Source of the DNA: Anaspis maculata
Lineage: Eukaryota; Arthropoda; Insecta; Coleoptera; Scraptiidae
NCBI GenBank assembly: GCA_949128115.1
Contig: OX421966.1
Span: 66,213,416-66,277,415 of the forward strand
Direction: 5' to 3'
Length of the DNA: 64,000 bases
Part shown: piece by piece, positions 33,590-44,390 of the stretch
Position numbering within the stretch: the first letter of the stretch is position 1
How the letters are laid out: every line of letters begins with the position of its first letter
The notes under the pieces: model-generated
The model's database searches: none
Told to the model about the DNA's origin: nothing
What the model saw: only the letters and a program-made list of their open reading frames with translations
Made by a program: the position numbers and the translations under genes

Positions 33590-36240
33590 GTCTAGAACAT
33601 TCGAGAGTATTCGAGATCATTCCACAACATTCCGGAACGTTCTAATGTGCTCTGGAATGTTCGGGAATAGTCTTCAACATTCAAATAATAAAAGTGTACA
33701 GAGGTGCGTGCCAAAACTCGGAAACGAGTCCCAGTAGGATCAAAGGAGTTATATGGTGTGGTAGCCCTCTATTCCCGGTTTCATTTGAAGAGCGGTTTTT
33801 TTTTAAGATGAAAGGGTTGGAACATTCGCCCTCTAGAATGTCTTGAATAGTCCAGAACATCCGAAAGTATTCGAGATCAATCAACGACATTTCAGAATGT
33901 TCCGGTATGTTCTACAATATTCGGGAATAGCCTGGACCGGTCGGAAACATCCCGGAACATTCGAGATCATTCCATAACATTCCAAAATGTTCCGGTGTGT
34001 TCTAAAATGTTCGGGAATAGTCTAGAACGTTCGGAAACATCCCGGAACATTTCAGATCGTTGTGGAACATTCGAGATCATTCTACAACATTCCAAATGTT
34101 CGGGTATATTCGAGAATAGTCTGGAATGTTCGAAAACATCCCGGAATATTTCAATCCATTGTGGTACATTCGAGATCGTTCCACAACATTCCAGAATGTT
34201 CCGGTGTGTTTTAAAATGATCGGGAATAGTCTAGAACGTTCGGAAAACGTTCGTTAACATCCCGGAACAATCCAGGTCATTGTGGAACATTCGAGATCAT
34301 TGTACAGCATTCCAAAATGTTTCGAGATGTTCGGGAATGGTCGAGAATAATTTGGGATGTTCGGAAACATCCCGGAATATTCTAGATCATTGTGGAGCAT
34401 TCGTGATCATTCTACAACATTCCAGAATGTTCGGGTATATTCGAGAATAGTCTGAAACGTTCAAAAACATCCCGGAACAATCCAATCCATTGTGGTACAT
34501 TCGAGATCGTTCCACAAAATTCCAGAATGTTCCGGTGTATTTTAAAATGTTCGGGAATAGTCTGGAACGTTCTGAAAACGGTCGGAAACATCCTGGAACA
34601 TTCCAGATTATTGTAGAACATTTGAGATCATTCTACAACATTCCAAAATGTTTCGAGATAATAGGGAATGGTCAGGAATAATTTGGGATGTTCGGAAACT
34701 TCCCGGAATATTCCAGATTATTGTGGAGCATTCGTGATCATTCCACAATATTCCAGAATGTTCGGGTATATTCAAGAATAGTCTGGGACGTTCTGAAACA
34801 TTCTGGAACATTCCAATCCATTGTGGTACATTCGAGATCGTTCCACAAAATTTCAGATTTCAAAATGTTCCGGTACGTTATAGAATGTTCGAGAATAGTC
34901 TGGAACGTTCGAAAACATTCCGGAACATTCCAGATCATTGTGGAACATCCAAGATCATTCTACAACATTCCAGAATGTTCCGGTGTGTTTTAAAATGTTT
35001 GGGAATAGTCTGGAGCGTTCAGAGAACGTTCGTGAACATCCTGGAACATTCTAGATCATTGTGGAACATTCGAGATCATTGTACAACATTCCAAAATGTT
35101 CCGAGATGCTCGGGAATGGTCGGGAATAATTTGGGATGTTCGGAAACATCCCGGAATATTCTAGATCATTGTGGAGCATTCGTGATCATTCCGCAACATT
35201 CCAGAATGTGCGGGTATATTCGAGGATAGTCTGGAACGTTCGAAAAACGTTCGGAAACATCCCGGAACATTCCAGATCATTGTGGAACATTCGAGATCAT
35301 TCTACAACATTCCAAAATGTTCCGAGATATTTGAGAATGGTCAGGAATAGTTTGGGATGTTCGGAAACATCCCGGAATATTCCAGATCATTGTGGATCAT
35401 TCGTAATCATTCCACAATATTCCAGAATGTTCTGAAACATTCTGGAACATTGAACATTCCAATTCATTGTGGTACATTGGAGATCGTTCCACAAAGTTTT
35501 AGATTTCAGAATGTTCCGATACGTTATAGAATGTTCGAGAATAGTCTGGAACGTTCGAAAACATTCCGGAACATTCCAGATGATTGTGGAACATTCGAGA
35601 TCATTCTACAACATTCTAAAATATTTTGGTATGCTCTAAAATGGTCTGGATAATCTGGAGCGTCCAGAAACATCCCGGAACATTGCAGATCATTGTGGAA
35701 CGTTCCAGAACACCCTAGAAAGTTTCTGGAACATTGTGGAACATGAAACATTCGAAGCCTTTCTGGTGTGGGGCCACCGATTGGTAGAAGTACAGTACAG
35801 AATAAGTACAAAATATTCGAGAGTATTCGAGATCATCTCACTACATCCCAGAATGGTTGGTATGTTCTGAAATGTTCGGGTAATTCGAGAGTATTCGATA
35901 TCATTCCACCACATTCCAAAATATGCCGGTATGTTCTGGAATGTTTGGAGATAGTCTGAAATGTTCGAAAACATCCCGAAACATTCCAGATCATTATGGA
36001 ACATTCCAGGACACTCTTGAAAGTTTCTGGAACATTGTGGACTATTCGAAGCCTTTTTGGTGTGGGGCCACCTGTCGGTAGAGGTACAGTAGAGAATATT
36101 CGAGGAGTACTCGAGATCATTCCACATTATTCCAGAATGTTTCGGTATATCCTGAAATATTCAGGAATAGTCTGGAGCGTTCAGCCAGAAACATTCCAGA
36201 ACACTCTCCAATGTTATGGAATATTCTGGAAAATTGTGTA
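33590..36240. promoter_or_regulatory. HSF-site decamer array, block 2 (about 2.6 kb)
   Basis: This is the same nnGAAnnTTC decamer, for example ccggaacattccagatcatt and cacaacattccagaatgttc repeated with small changes roughly every 100-110 bp (compare 33,967, 34,078 and 34,178). The register shifts occasionally by small indels. Degenerate promoter-like modules without TATA (ggtgtggggccacc...gtagagg-gcagtacag) interrupt it near 35,765 and 36,058, as they do block 1 near 32,715 and 32,940. Confidence 0.85.
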
Positions 36241-36259
36241 CCATTCGAAACTTTTTTTG

Positions 36260-36345
36260 GTTTGGGTGGGACTACCCATCGGTAGGGGTATATAAAGCAA
36301 GATCCGTCGTGGCTTTGAACACCTGTTTCTTACCAGTTGTTAATA
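36260..36345 (+). promoter_or_regulatory. TATA-box core promoter module 2
   Basis: Ggtgggactacccatcggta leads to tatataaag at 36,289-36,297, then gatccgtcgtggctttgaac, nearly identical to module 1 but 3,182 bp downstream. It borders HSF-site block 2. An expected start site lies near 36,318. Confidence 0.7.
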
Positions 36346-36423
36346 TGAAAAAGTTGTAATCATCTGTGATTGTGATGAAAAAGTTGAAGAGCGCGAAGTA
36401 AGTATACGTTCCCAACGAATCAG

Positions 36424-36528
36424 CAGAATGAGCACCGTTAGATGCAGAGAAACTGAAGAACAACGAAATGAACGAATTGCGACACAATCTCATAACAAAA
36501 ACACCGTGAATGCAAGTCACTCATGAAA
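36424..36528 (+). pseudogene. Remnant resembling the N-terminus of a Helitron Rep-helicase
   Basis: The frame begins MSTVRCRETEEQRNERIA near 36,429, continues to NASHS and stops at about 35 codons. The pattern R-x-ET-x-EQR-x-x-R recalls the Arg/Glu-rich repeats that open many arthropod Helitron Rep-helicase proteins (from memory, not searched). The equivalent frame in block 1 is disrupted earlier. No Rep HUH motif or helicase domain follows before the presumed 3' end at 36,598. Confidence 0.35.
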
Positions 36529-36598
36529 ATATCACCCTACGAAAAGCGCGAGCAAACGAGGATGGGTTTCGCTTAGGGGCGGCCCCGGCGAAAGCTAG

Positions 36599-36900
36599 TT
36601 TTGCATAAAAACAAGTTAGAACGAGTTAACTTGAGAAAACTTGATTTTTCTTCAACAATTTTTTTTATTCATTTGGAACACATACAGGATACTTACATCC
36701 TACTTACATGTGTTTGAAAAACCTGATAACAAAAATCAAAATAAACAGTGAAACTTGAAATAGTCCTCTCCCCCCTAAAAGAACAACAAATCATTACATT
36801 CTTAACAGTATTCTACGACTAGCGGTGTTGAATCTAGATAGACTATAATAAAGAATGTCTACGTCAGCAATGACTTGCCGGTCATTGAAAATTACATTCA
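36599..36900. other. Intergenic, nothing recognised
   Basis: A+T-rich sequence between the Helitron-like 3' end and palindrome 10. No gene or repeat is supported. Confidence 0.5.
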
Positions 36901-37224
36901 AGGACGGAGTTCAATAGGCAAAATAAGCGTTGCGAAATCAATCCGTCTGGGTTCATTCTTTGACGGATCTTCACCATTTTGGTCTCTTTCGAAAGCTACA
37001 AGGATGTACTTTGGTTTGAGCCCATTGGCATTTTCAAAATCGAAAAATAATTTTTTCAAATGTCAAAATTTGAATTTTCCTTGGATTTTGGAAATGTCAA
37101 TGGGCTCAAACTAAAGTACATCATTGTAGCTTTTAAAAGAGACCAAAATGGTGAAAATCCGTCAAGGAATAAACCCAGACGGATTGATTTCGCAACGCTT
37201 ATTTCACCAATATGACTCCGTCCT
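36901..37224. repeat. Palindrome 10 (0.32 kb)
   Basis: The arms start aggacggagttcaatag and end tatgactccgtcct. Inner words such as agcgttgcgaaatcaatccg (36,926) mirror cggattgatttcgcaacgct (37,179). The centre is near 37,063. Open frames on both strands through the arms are mirror images and not genes. Confidence 0.85.
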
Positions 37225-37900
37225 TTAGATAACACACATTTCATCAATCATTTTCATTTTCATTTTCATTTATATTTTGACGATTCTTTTCACTGTTATC
37301 GATGTTCCTGTTTATCATTGAAAAAATTCCAGGGACCATTAAGTTGAAGTGTATTCTCCACGAAAATCATCTACTCGATGTATAATTTGGTTTCTTAAGT
37401 TTAAAAAATCGATTTGAACTGAAGCCGGCCCGGCGCGGTTTCTACTAATGACCAGAACCTCGACCAGAACACTACAACATGGACCTTTGAATGAAAGTAG
37501 CTCAAACTATTGAGAAAATGATCACTCATATATTTATCTTTGAAAATCCGAGAATTTGTGCAGAATTGAATACTCCACAGGAAACATGAACAAAATCGCC
37601 ATGAATCCTCAATCTAATGACCCCTGGAATATTTTCTAAGATGAGCAATTGAGCATCTCTAACAGTAAAAAAAAGTCCAATTTGTCAAAGAAAGAACAAC
37701 TTTTTTCAAGTCAACTTGTTCAAATTTATTGTCATCCCAGTTTACACATCGAATTACATTTCAGGACATTGAATTCAGATCGGTTCAATATGGCGCAGGA
37801 AAAAAAGAAGCACCTAGCCAAGCTTCGCATCCTCACGAGCCCACTTCAACAATGATCGACACTTTTTGTACCAAATTGGTATCAACGAGGCACTGGCCGC
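37225..37900. other. Intergenic, nothing recognised
   Basis: No supported gene. The acceptor-like acatttcag near 37,761 is followed by an open stretch (37,729-38,004) that runs into the Tc1-like remnant, so I do not call it an exon. Confidence 0.4.
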
Positions 37901-38345
37901 CAACCAAGTTGTCGGTATCGAAAAAATCGGTCGACCCAAAAGCCAATAGCTATCCATTGTCAAAAGTGATTTCAAATCTGTTCATTGGATTCATTGATTC
38001 CTGAGTGGCAGCTTCCCCTTCATTCCAAACCGCATCTGCCAAGTCATTCAAATTTTCCACTCGTCCTGCCCTTTCATCCGGCTCCAAACATGCTCAGCCG
38101 CGTTTATGTCTGGAGACAAGGGTGGCCAATTCATTCTCTTACTATCGTGATCCCTTGAAAAAGCAATCCACAATTTGTGCTCAATGTCGTCGTGCGTTGT
38201 CGTCCATAACCTCCAGGCCCGACGTTCCAGCGCCTTTCAGTGTAAGCCAACCAACGTTATTAACGGAATAGTAATCACTTTCGGCAATCGGTCGTTATTG
38301 GTCTTCAATGTTGGGCTATTTTCTCGATACCGACAACCTCGTTGG
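37901..38345 (-). pseudogene. Tc1/mariner element remnant with transposase fragment
   Basis: Inverted ends agttgtcggtatcg (37,907) and cgataccgacaacc (38,325) bound a 0.44-kb segment. On the minus strand, near 38,190-38,212, it encodes VMDDNAR (the conserved 'mqDNAxxH' block). Near 38,080-38,140 it encodes NWPPLSPDINAAEHVW (the 'WPxxSPDLNPIEHxW' block). Stops and frame changes lie between. The DNA-binding half is gone. It is an internally deleted, inactive Tc1-like copy. Confidence 0.75.
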
Positions 38346-38745
38346 GGGCAGTTCATTTCATACGGTGTCTCAAATCAAACCTTGACTAAATTTTGTCACC
38401 TATAGAGAAAGAGATTGCTTTTGACTCAAATGAAAATTATCATCACTTTTTAATGAGCATATGTTGTAGAGCTCCTCAAAGCTACAAATGAAGTGCAAAA
38501 AAGAATGACTCACCTACATGTACTCAGTTTTTGTTTCCGTACTTACGGTAGTTGCTTCCATTTCAGGGTGTGTCAAATGCAGAGAATGGTTCCCCACGTT
38601 GAGCATATTTATTGTTCATATTTTGGAAGCTCATATGTTCAGATACGACTTTTTGGAAGTAATGGCAAAGTGAGTACCGACCCAAATTCCACCATTGCTT
38701 TTGCTAAGAATAATTGTTGTTGTTGACTGAATTTTATTTTTGCAG
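38346..38745. other. Intronic or intergenic, nothing recognised
   Basis: Unremarkable sequence leading to the acceptor (ttttatttttgcag) of gene B exon 1. An upstream exon of gene B may lie here but none could be supported. Confidence 0.4.
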
Positions 38746-41700
38746 GGTGAGAGCGAAGGTCGAGGAGGAAGAGCGAAGAAGAGAGGAAAGCGGACGGCAA
38801 GAGTCAGTTCAAAACCAGAAACGTAAAAGATATCGTCATCGCGGCATCAACTTGAACAGGAAGTCCAGGTGATATACTTGTTCATAGCCATATCGTGACT
38901 TCTTGCCAAAAGCACTTTTGCAAAAAATCTAGCAAAAAAAGTGGCAAAAAAAGTTGCGTTGATAGAAGCATCATGATTAGATTGAGAACAATATAAAAAT
39001 CAGTTTGAACGGAATCGGAAGAAAATTGATCGATTCCTCAATAGGCTCAATTTCCGAGAAGAGTTACCACTACGATAAATTATTTATAGTTCACATTCTA
39101 TCAGATTTCATGATCTATCGTTGCGGAAATACACCGACGTGAAATGAAACCAGAATACAAAATACATAATCTATTTGCGATTCAACTTGATTTCCAAAGA
39201 CACAAAATGGCTGCCAGAAGCGGCAGGCTATGACATTGGGTGTCATTGTGATGTCACTTCGATGTCGTTAGCAATTTGGTTGTCACTACCCGTTACGATC
39301 TGCCATACGCAAGCTCAAGCTCTTTTTTTTCAAATCTTTCTTGTTTGTCACTTGTTTCTCAACATTTACTTTATAATAATTCAAATATGTTCCATCGTGT
39401 TGCTTTCTTTTGCATCTTTTCCAGTTTATTCTTCCAACCGCCGAGTTTACAACCTTGATTTTCACATCTCTTCATTTTCTTCACTTCTCGAAATTGTGTA
39501 ACATTTGTCTCCATCAGGTATTTCAGTAAAGAGTGCATATGATTTCTTTGTGATCGCATTCTCTTTGGAATCCCCTACTGTTGCTGCGACTTTTGGTTCG
39601 ACTCATGCCTGTCGCGATCACAGATATTTTTGTAAACACCCGGTATCTTTTCTTTCCAGCAGCATGTTTTCAACATTATCTTTCCACTCTTCTCGCTCTC
39701 TGCACTTCTCAGCTTCTATTTCTATTTTCAACGGTCTCTGTCTCCAACTTGAAATGCTTCTACTTCCTTGCTTGTCCATCTGCTATCGCATAATCGATTG
39801 GTTTTGCTACATTGCCTGTGACAATAATGTGTATTCACCTTCTTCGTCATTCGCTTGCCTCCTGTTCAGAGTCTCCCATTATCTCCGATGAGTTCGAAAA
39901 GTAGATTTTCCTCGTTGTTTCCATTTCGCAGTCTTGTACTTCGCCAACCTTTCCCTTGCTTCACTCAGTTTTTGAAATCATTTTCCAGCATTTTCTTTGG
40001 GCATTGTAGTCGTCTTCTATATTATAAAAACCTCCTTCTTCTGTTTCGCTTATTTATTGTTCTACATTTCTTCCCAAGCTCTTCATGTTCGTGCTATACA
40101 CTAATATCATTCGTCAAGTGTTTCATCCGACTTTCACGACTCTCTTCACCACCATTTGGTTTTAATGGGTTTTGCCTATCTACTATTTCAATCCCTCATC
40201 TCACTCCCATTATGATTTCCCCTTTGCTAAGGCCTTGTCTTTCCCACTGCCTTCTGGTATCTCATATAAATTCTTTTGGTGGAATTTCCTCCATTCTCTC
40301 CCAGTTCTTATCTTCTACCCATGTGTTCAACCACTCAACTCAATACAACAAGGTTCTCATAGAGTCCCTAGCCCCAGAAGCTGTTCCTGTCCTTACTATC
40401 CCAAACAAATTTAGAAGCACACCCACATCTCAATTTCCTCTGTCTTCGTTGTGATTTCAGCGTTTTGTCCAACAAAATTTTCCCTATCGTCTCGAATTTC
40501 CTTCCTGTTCTTCATCATTGTCTCCGTTTCTTAGGTATCCCATTCCCTTTGTTAGTGATTTGAAGCTTTTCCTTGGCATTGCCATAGGTACTTCACAAGT
40601 TGCTTCTGTGACATCAGCTTTCAAAAAAGTTTGTTGAATCACACGTTTATTGTACATTATTGTATATTGTACATTATTGTACGTATATACACTAGATGAA
40701 TAGGGTCCTTGCACGATTTTCTTATATTGCCTCCAATGATGCTTTGGTAGCCAAATAGCACCACGGCCTGAACAGTTTTTTGAAAATTTTGATATATTAT
40801 TTTATTTTGTAAATTCAAAACACAAAAACTGTTAGGCATGCAACTTACATGCACCGATGTGTCAGCTGCGGGATGAAGTCATCGTGCCTCGGGCTGAGGC
40901 TACTTGATTCTACACTAACAGATTGCGACTACGGATTTTAAATGTTCGACATATCCCGCTGTCACCGTCTCAGACGTCTGGGGGGCTGACGATCTATTCA
41001 GTTCAGGTTGAAAAGTGCGCAGCACGAGCTTGAGGATGGCCCTGACACGTGAGCAAGAGCGACGGCGCTGTTCGCGGCTCCAAAATTGGAACAGGTCTGT
41101 AAAATAATGTAGATTCGAATTTTCGCGGGGTTTCAGGGCGCAGGGCTGCAACCTCGCAAAAAAAAAACTTGCAAACGGAAAATAGAACTCTCGGGTTGAC
41201 GTCTTTGTGGTCATACAAAGTCATTGTGGAAGCGATCGCGTTTTTGGCGCGAAAAAAATTCAAACTTTGTCTTCATCCAAAGGATGGATAAATTTTTTTG
41301 GAAATTTTGTTTTTTTTGGTCGGAAATTATTGTGGATAACGTTTTAAACGATTTGATAAATAGTCCGGCAGCTTATTGCAATTTTTATGCCGAATCGTAC
41401 ATTTAGAGTAAAAGCTAGGGTCAAGTTATTTTCGTGTTCTACGATGAAAATGAAAATTTTTGAGGGTGAGAGGCATTCTGGAATTCGACCCAGGGGGGCT
41501 GAGGAGGGGTTTTTTGGGGCCTTCTGGGTGATTTACTTGTTTTCCATGAGAGAAACCAAATCCATAATTTTTTCAATTCTGTAGTTTTTGACAGAATTTC
41601 CGGAATGTTTACTCACCCCCCATTTTGAACAAGGGGCCCTGGAGAGACTTTTTGGGGTTGTTTCCACGATTTTTATTTTTTGCTAATTTAGGATCCATAT

Positions 41701-43525
41701 TGACGTGCTTGGTATCATTTCCTACTAAATTCCACCTTCTAAATTCAAATCTGGTATTGGAAATACGATTTGAGCAGGTTTGAACTAGTCAGGCGAGAAA
41801 AACAGGTTTTTTGTGTCCATTTTTATGACATCCTGCAATTTGGGCCTAAGGGTTCAGGATCAAAATATTCCTCACAATCATAAGTTTCAAGTATTTACGA
41901 CATATAAAACCTGCGCCTTTAGTTTTGAAACCTTGAGCCCAAATTAAGGTATGTCAAAAAAGTGGATCCAAAAAACCTGCTTTTTCTCGCGCAACTAGTT
42001 CAAACCTGCTTGTATCGTATTTCCAACATCAGATTTAGATTTAGAAGGTAGGATTTAGTGAGAAACGATACCAAGCACTTCAATATAGATCCTAACTAAG
42101 CAAAAAATAGAAATCGTAGAACAGTCTCAAAAAGTCCCCCAAGGCCTCTTGGTTCAAAATGGGAGTAAGTAAAAATTACAGAATTAAAAAAATGATGGAT
42201 TTGGCTTCTCTCATGAAAAACAAGTGAATTACTCCAAGAGTCCCAAAAAAGATCCTCCCTTAGCCCCCTCTGGGTGCAAAGCCAGAATGCCTCCTACTCT
42301 CAAAAATTTTCATTTCAATCGTAGACCAGGAAAATTGCTGATGTCTGCCTTCTACACGAAATGCACAATTGTTTAAGCAAATCAATTATTTAGTTAAAAC
42401 ATTATTGGACCGTTCTCCAAGAAATCAATTGTGTGTGGTTCTAAAAGCAAAATGCGCATTCAGTGCGCTCAAAAATTTCCGTTTTTATCGTAGAACACGA
42501 AAATAACTTGACCCTAGTTTTTACTCGAAATGCACGATTCATCAGCTAATCCGCCGGACTAGAAGTAATCATCTCAATATAAAATTCATGCAAGGACCCT
42601 ATTCATGTCTTGTTATGTTCTGTAGTAATACATTATTTGATGTATTGCGGTTTTTCACATTTTTTGCTTGTTTGTGACGTGTGTGAACATGGGTACTCTG
42701 TATGAATCATCAATAAAGATCATTATTGTTATAGACGAAAACAAAAATTTGCCGATGACCTAAAAAAAATGGCAGAATTGATGATGAGAGATGCAAGAGA
42801 GCAAGAAAGGAAAAGAAAAAGAGAAGAACAAGAGAGAGCTTATAAAGATAGTGGGAGCGGGCATGTGTTTTCAAGAAGAAGGGAGTCCGAAAGGTAATTA
42901 TATAATTTTGCCAAGCTCCAACTCCAAATACTTGAACCCTAATTTGAGTCTGATATCACGTAATATTGTGTCTATTCTTTTTCGAATACAAAGACTGAAA
43001 GCGATGAAGAAGGCAGAGAAGCAAAGGAAAGCCAAAGAAGCCAAGACAGCTGGTGAAGCGAGCCCAGATGTCGGAAGATCGCCAGGAAAACAAAGGTCTG
43101 CTGAAATGTGATATTGTTTTTTTTTGTTCGGCATTGGCTTGAAAACCGATCTCATTCATTCGATGTTTTTTTTTTAAGATGCAAAGAACCGGATAACGGA
43201 AAAGTAGAGGAAGCTGACGACAAATCGAGTCGGAGAGAGGCTGGCGAAGGAAGCACAAACACCCCGCAGTCGCCATTGAAACGGAAGTCTGCTGAGAGGT
43301 GATTTTTGTTAGATTCCAAATTCCAATTTTTCAAGTACATGCTTTCGAAGCCTGCTTGATGTTATCTTTGATTTTCTCGAAGGTTGTCACAAAAAAGAAA
43401 TAAAAAGCTACCGAGAGTTGAAGAGGATGAGCACCAAGGAGAGGAGAGGCGACCAGGAACTAGCAAAGACAGGTCCGACAATGAAAAGTCGCCAAGAAAA
43501 GGGGAGAGATACACAGGACTTAAGG
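38746..43525 (+). CDS. Gene B: charged multi-exon protein, paralogue of gene A
   Basis: Exons: 38,746-38,868; 42,735-42,893; 42,994-43,107; 43,179-43,298; 43,383-43,525. The first four are phase 2 at both ends, exactly as in gene A. They encode Glu/Arg/Lys-rich helices, and most exon ends carry a Ser-Pro-basic signature: RRRESER, SPGKQRSAE, TPQSPLKRKSAE, SPRKGERYTG. The last exon ends in phase 1 at the best donor (ttaagg|gtaatt). Joined to the acceptor at 43,631 it stops after three residues. In another frame the downstream segment reads to ESES then TAA, aligning with the end of gene A, so B has probably suffered a small indel or uses a different end. The 3.9-kb first intron holds palindrome 11. 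Its 5' end is unknown. Family not recognised. Confidence 0.6.
38869..40696. other. Gene B intron, strongly pyrimidine-rich part
   Basis: From 39,290 to 40,480 the plus strand is C/T-rich (ttcttcc, tctctc), i.e. purine-rich on the minus strand. It gives a 199-codon plus-strand frame (39,855-40,454) and interrupted minus-strand frames. No domain is recognisable. It may be an old transposon coding region. A similar strand bias, on the other strand, occurs at 15.8-17.4 kb. Confidence 0.4.
41361..42561. repeat. Long palindrome 11 (1.2 kb) with TAGTCCGG ends
   Basis: The ends are tagtccggcag at 41,361 and ccgccggacta at 42,561, centre near 41,961. Mirrored words include gctagggtcaagttattttc (41,413) against ataacttgaccctag (42,500). 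The right arm carries an extra partial duplication (42,300-42,480). The terminal motif matches palindrome 7. An additional inverted 16-17-bp pair (gaatagggtccttgca near 40,697; tgcaaggaccctattc near 42,590) lies outside. It sits in the first intron of gene B. Confidence 0.8.
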
Positions 43526-44213
43526 GTAATTATCGATTTGTTTTCACTTATTCCGATATGGTTTCAAACTTTCATTTAATTTAAATAATTTGCTTTGAAC
43601 AAAAATAATAATGATAATTCACATTTCTAGGGGGAATGTGAAGATAGCGAGAAGCAGCGAAGAGTGGGAGAGTCAGAATCATAACGAGATTTCTATGATT
43701 TTTTTGTCTCACTGTGCATAAATCTGGACAGTTTGCTTCTCATTATTTATGAAGTGAAATAATTTATTGTCTAATTGAGTGTTTTTATTAAGCCTCAAAT
43801 TAATTTTATTGTTCGATTGTATATTATTCTGTATGCATACATTTTTGTAATTGGATACAGTAACGATATGTCTTTATGTCATGATCAATATAAGATTGAA
43901 AGTTTAGTATGTATTACATACCGAGACGGAAACTGCATCATTACTGCCTAAAGCAAATTGTGCTCGCTTTGCTCGCGGCTATGCTCGAGACAGGAATGGA
44001 GCTCTTACCGCCGAGAACATGTATACTGTTTTACTCACAATCCTCTGGCTATACAGAAATCAACAATTTTAGCTGATGATTATCTATGCCCAAGCAAGCA
44101 ATTTTCAAGAATTTTTTCTTCTTAAATTGTCCCTTACTTTTATTCTAAGCTTCATCCGACTCCAAGCATGCTCGATCGGTATCATATCCAGAGAGCGGAT
44201 AACACTTCAAAGT
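43526..44213. other. 3' region of gene B
   Basis: It contains the last intron and a possible terminal exon from 43,631. 3'-UTR-like words shared with gene A follow (gacagtttgcttctcat, tctgtatgcatac, attggatacagtaacg). The section 43,990-44,213 is unremarkable. Confidence 0.45.
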
Positions 44214-44390
44214 ATTAGATAGATAGATAGATAGATAGATTTATTCTCACTGCAATAAACATTGTAGGGAACGTCGGCAAAGCTTGAGGGGCCTAATGGG
44301 TATGTACAATATAAATGTATATATAAAATCAATATAACACACCACAACAATATGTACAACAAACAATACACAAACTACAAGTTAAAATAT

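Larger units (their letters stand above)
31971..36598 (+). mobile_element. Helitron-like element carrying a giant heat-shock-element array
   Basis: The proposed 3' end is a GC-rich hairpin region (tttcgcttaggggcggcccc then ggcgaaa) followed by gctag and T at 36,595-36,599, matching the Helitron rule of a hairpin upstream of CTRR inserted before T. A possible 5' end is A|TC at 31,970-31,972, but it lacks a typical 5' consensus. Inside are two 3.2-kb superunits, each made of decamer arrays, two degenerate promoter-like modules, one intact TATA module and a short transcribed-looking block. The downstream block encodes MSTVRCRETEEQRNERIA, which resembles the arginine/glutamate repeats (R-x-ET-x-EQR-x-x-R) at the start of Helitron Rep-helicase proteins. 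No full Rep/helicase is present, so the copy is non-autonomous. Satellite amplification without a Helitron is the alternative. Confidence 0.5.

Noticed and set aside
32554..36127. Many overlapping 60-164-codon frames on both strands rich in NIPEHSR or ECSGMF words
   Set aside because: They are translations of the GAAnnTTC decamer, which contains few stops; both strands and several frames are open at once. Not genes.
39855..40454. 199-codon plus-strand open frame
   Set aside because: Low-complexity Ser/Phe/Leu/Pro translation of a pyrimidine-rich tract, no domain, no splice or promoter context.
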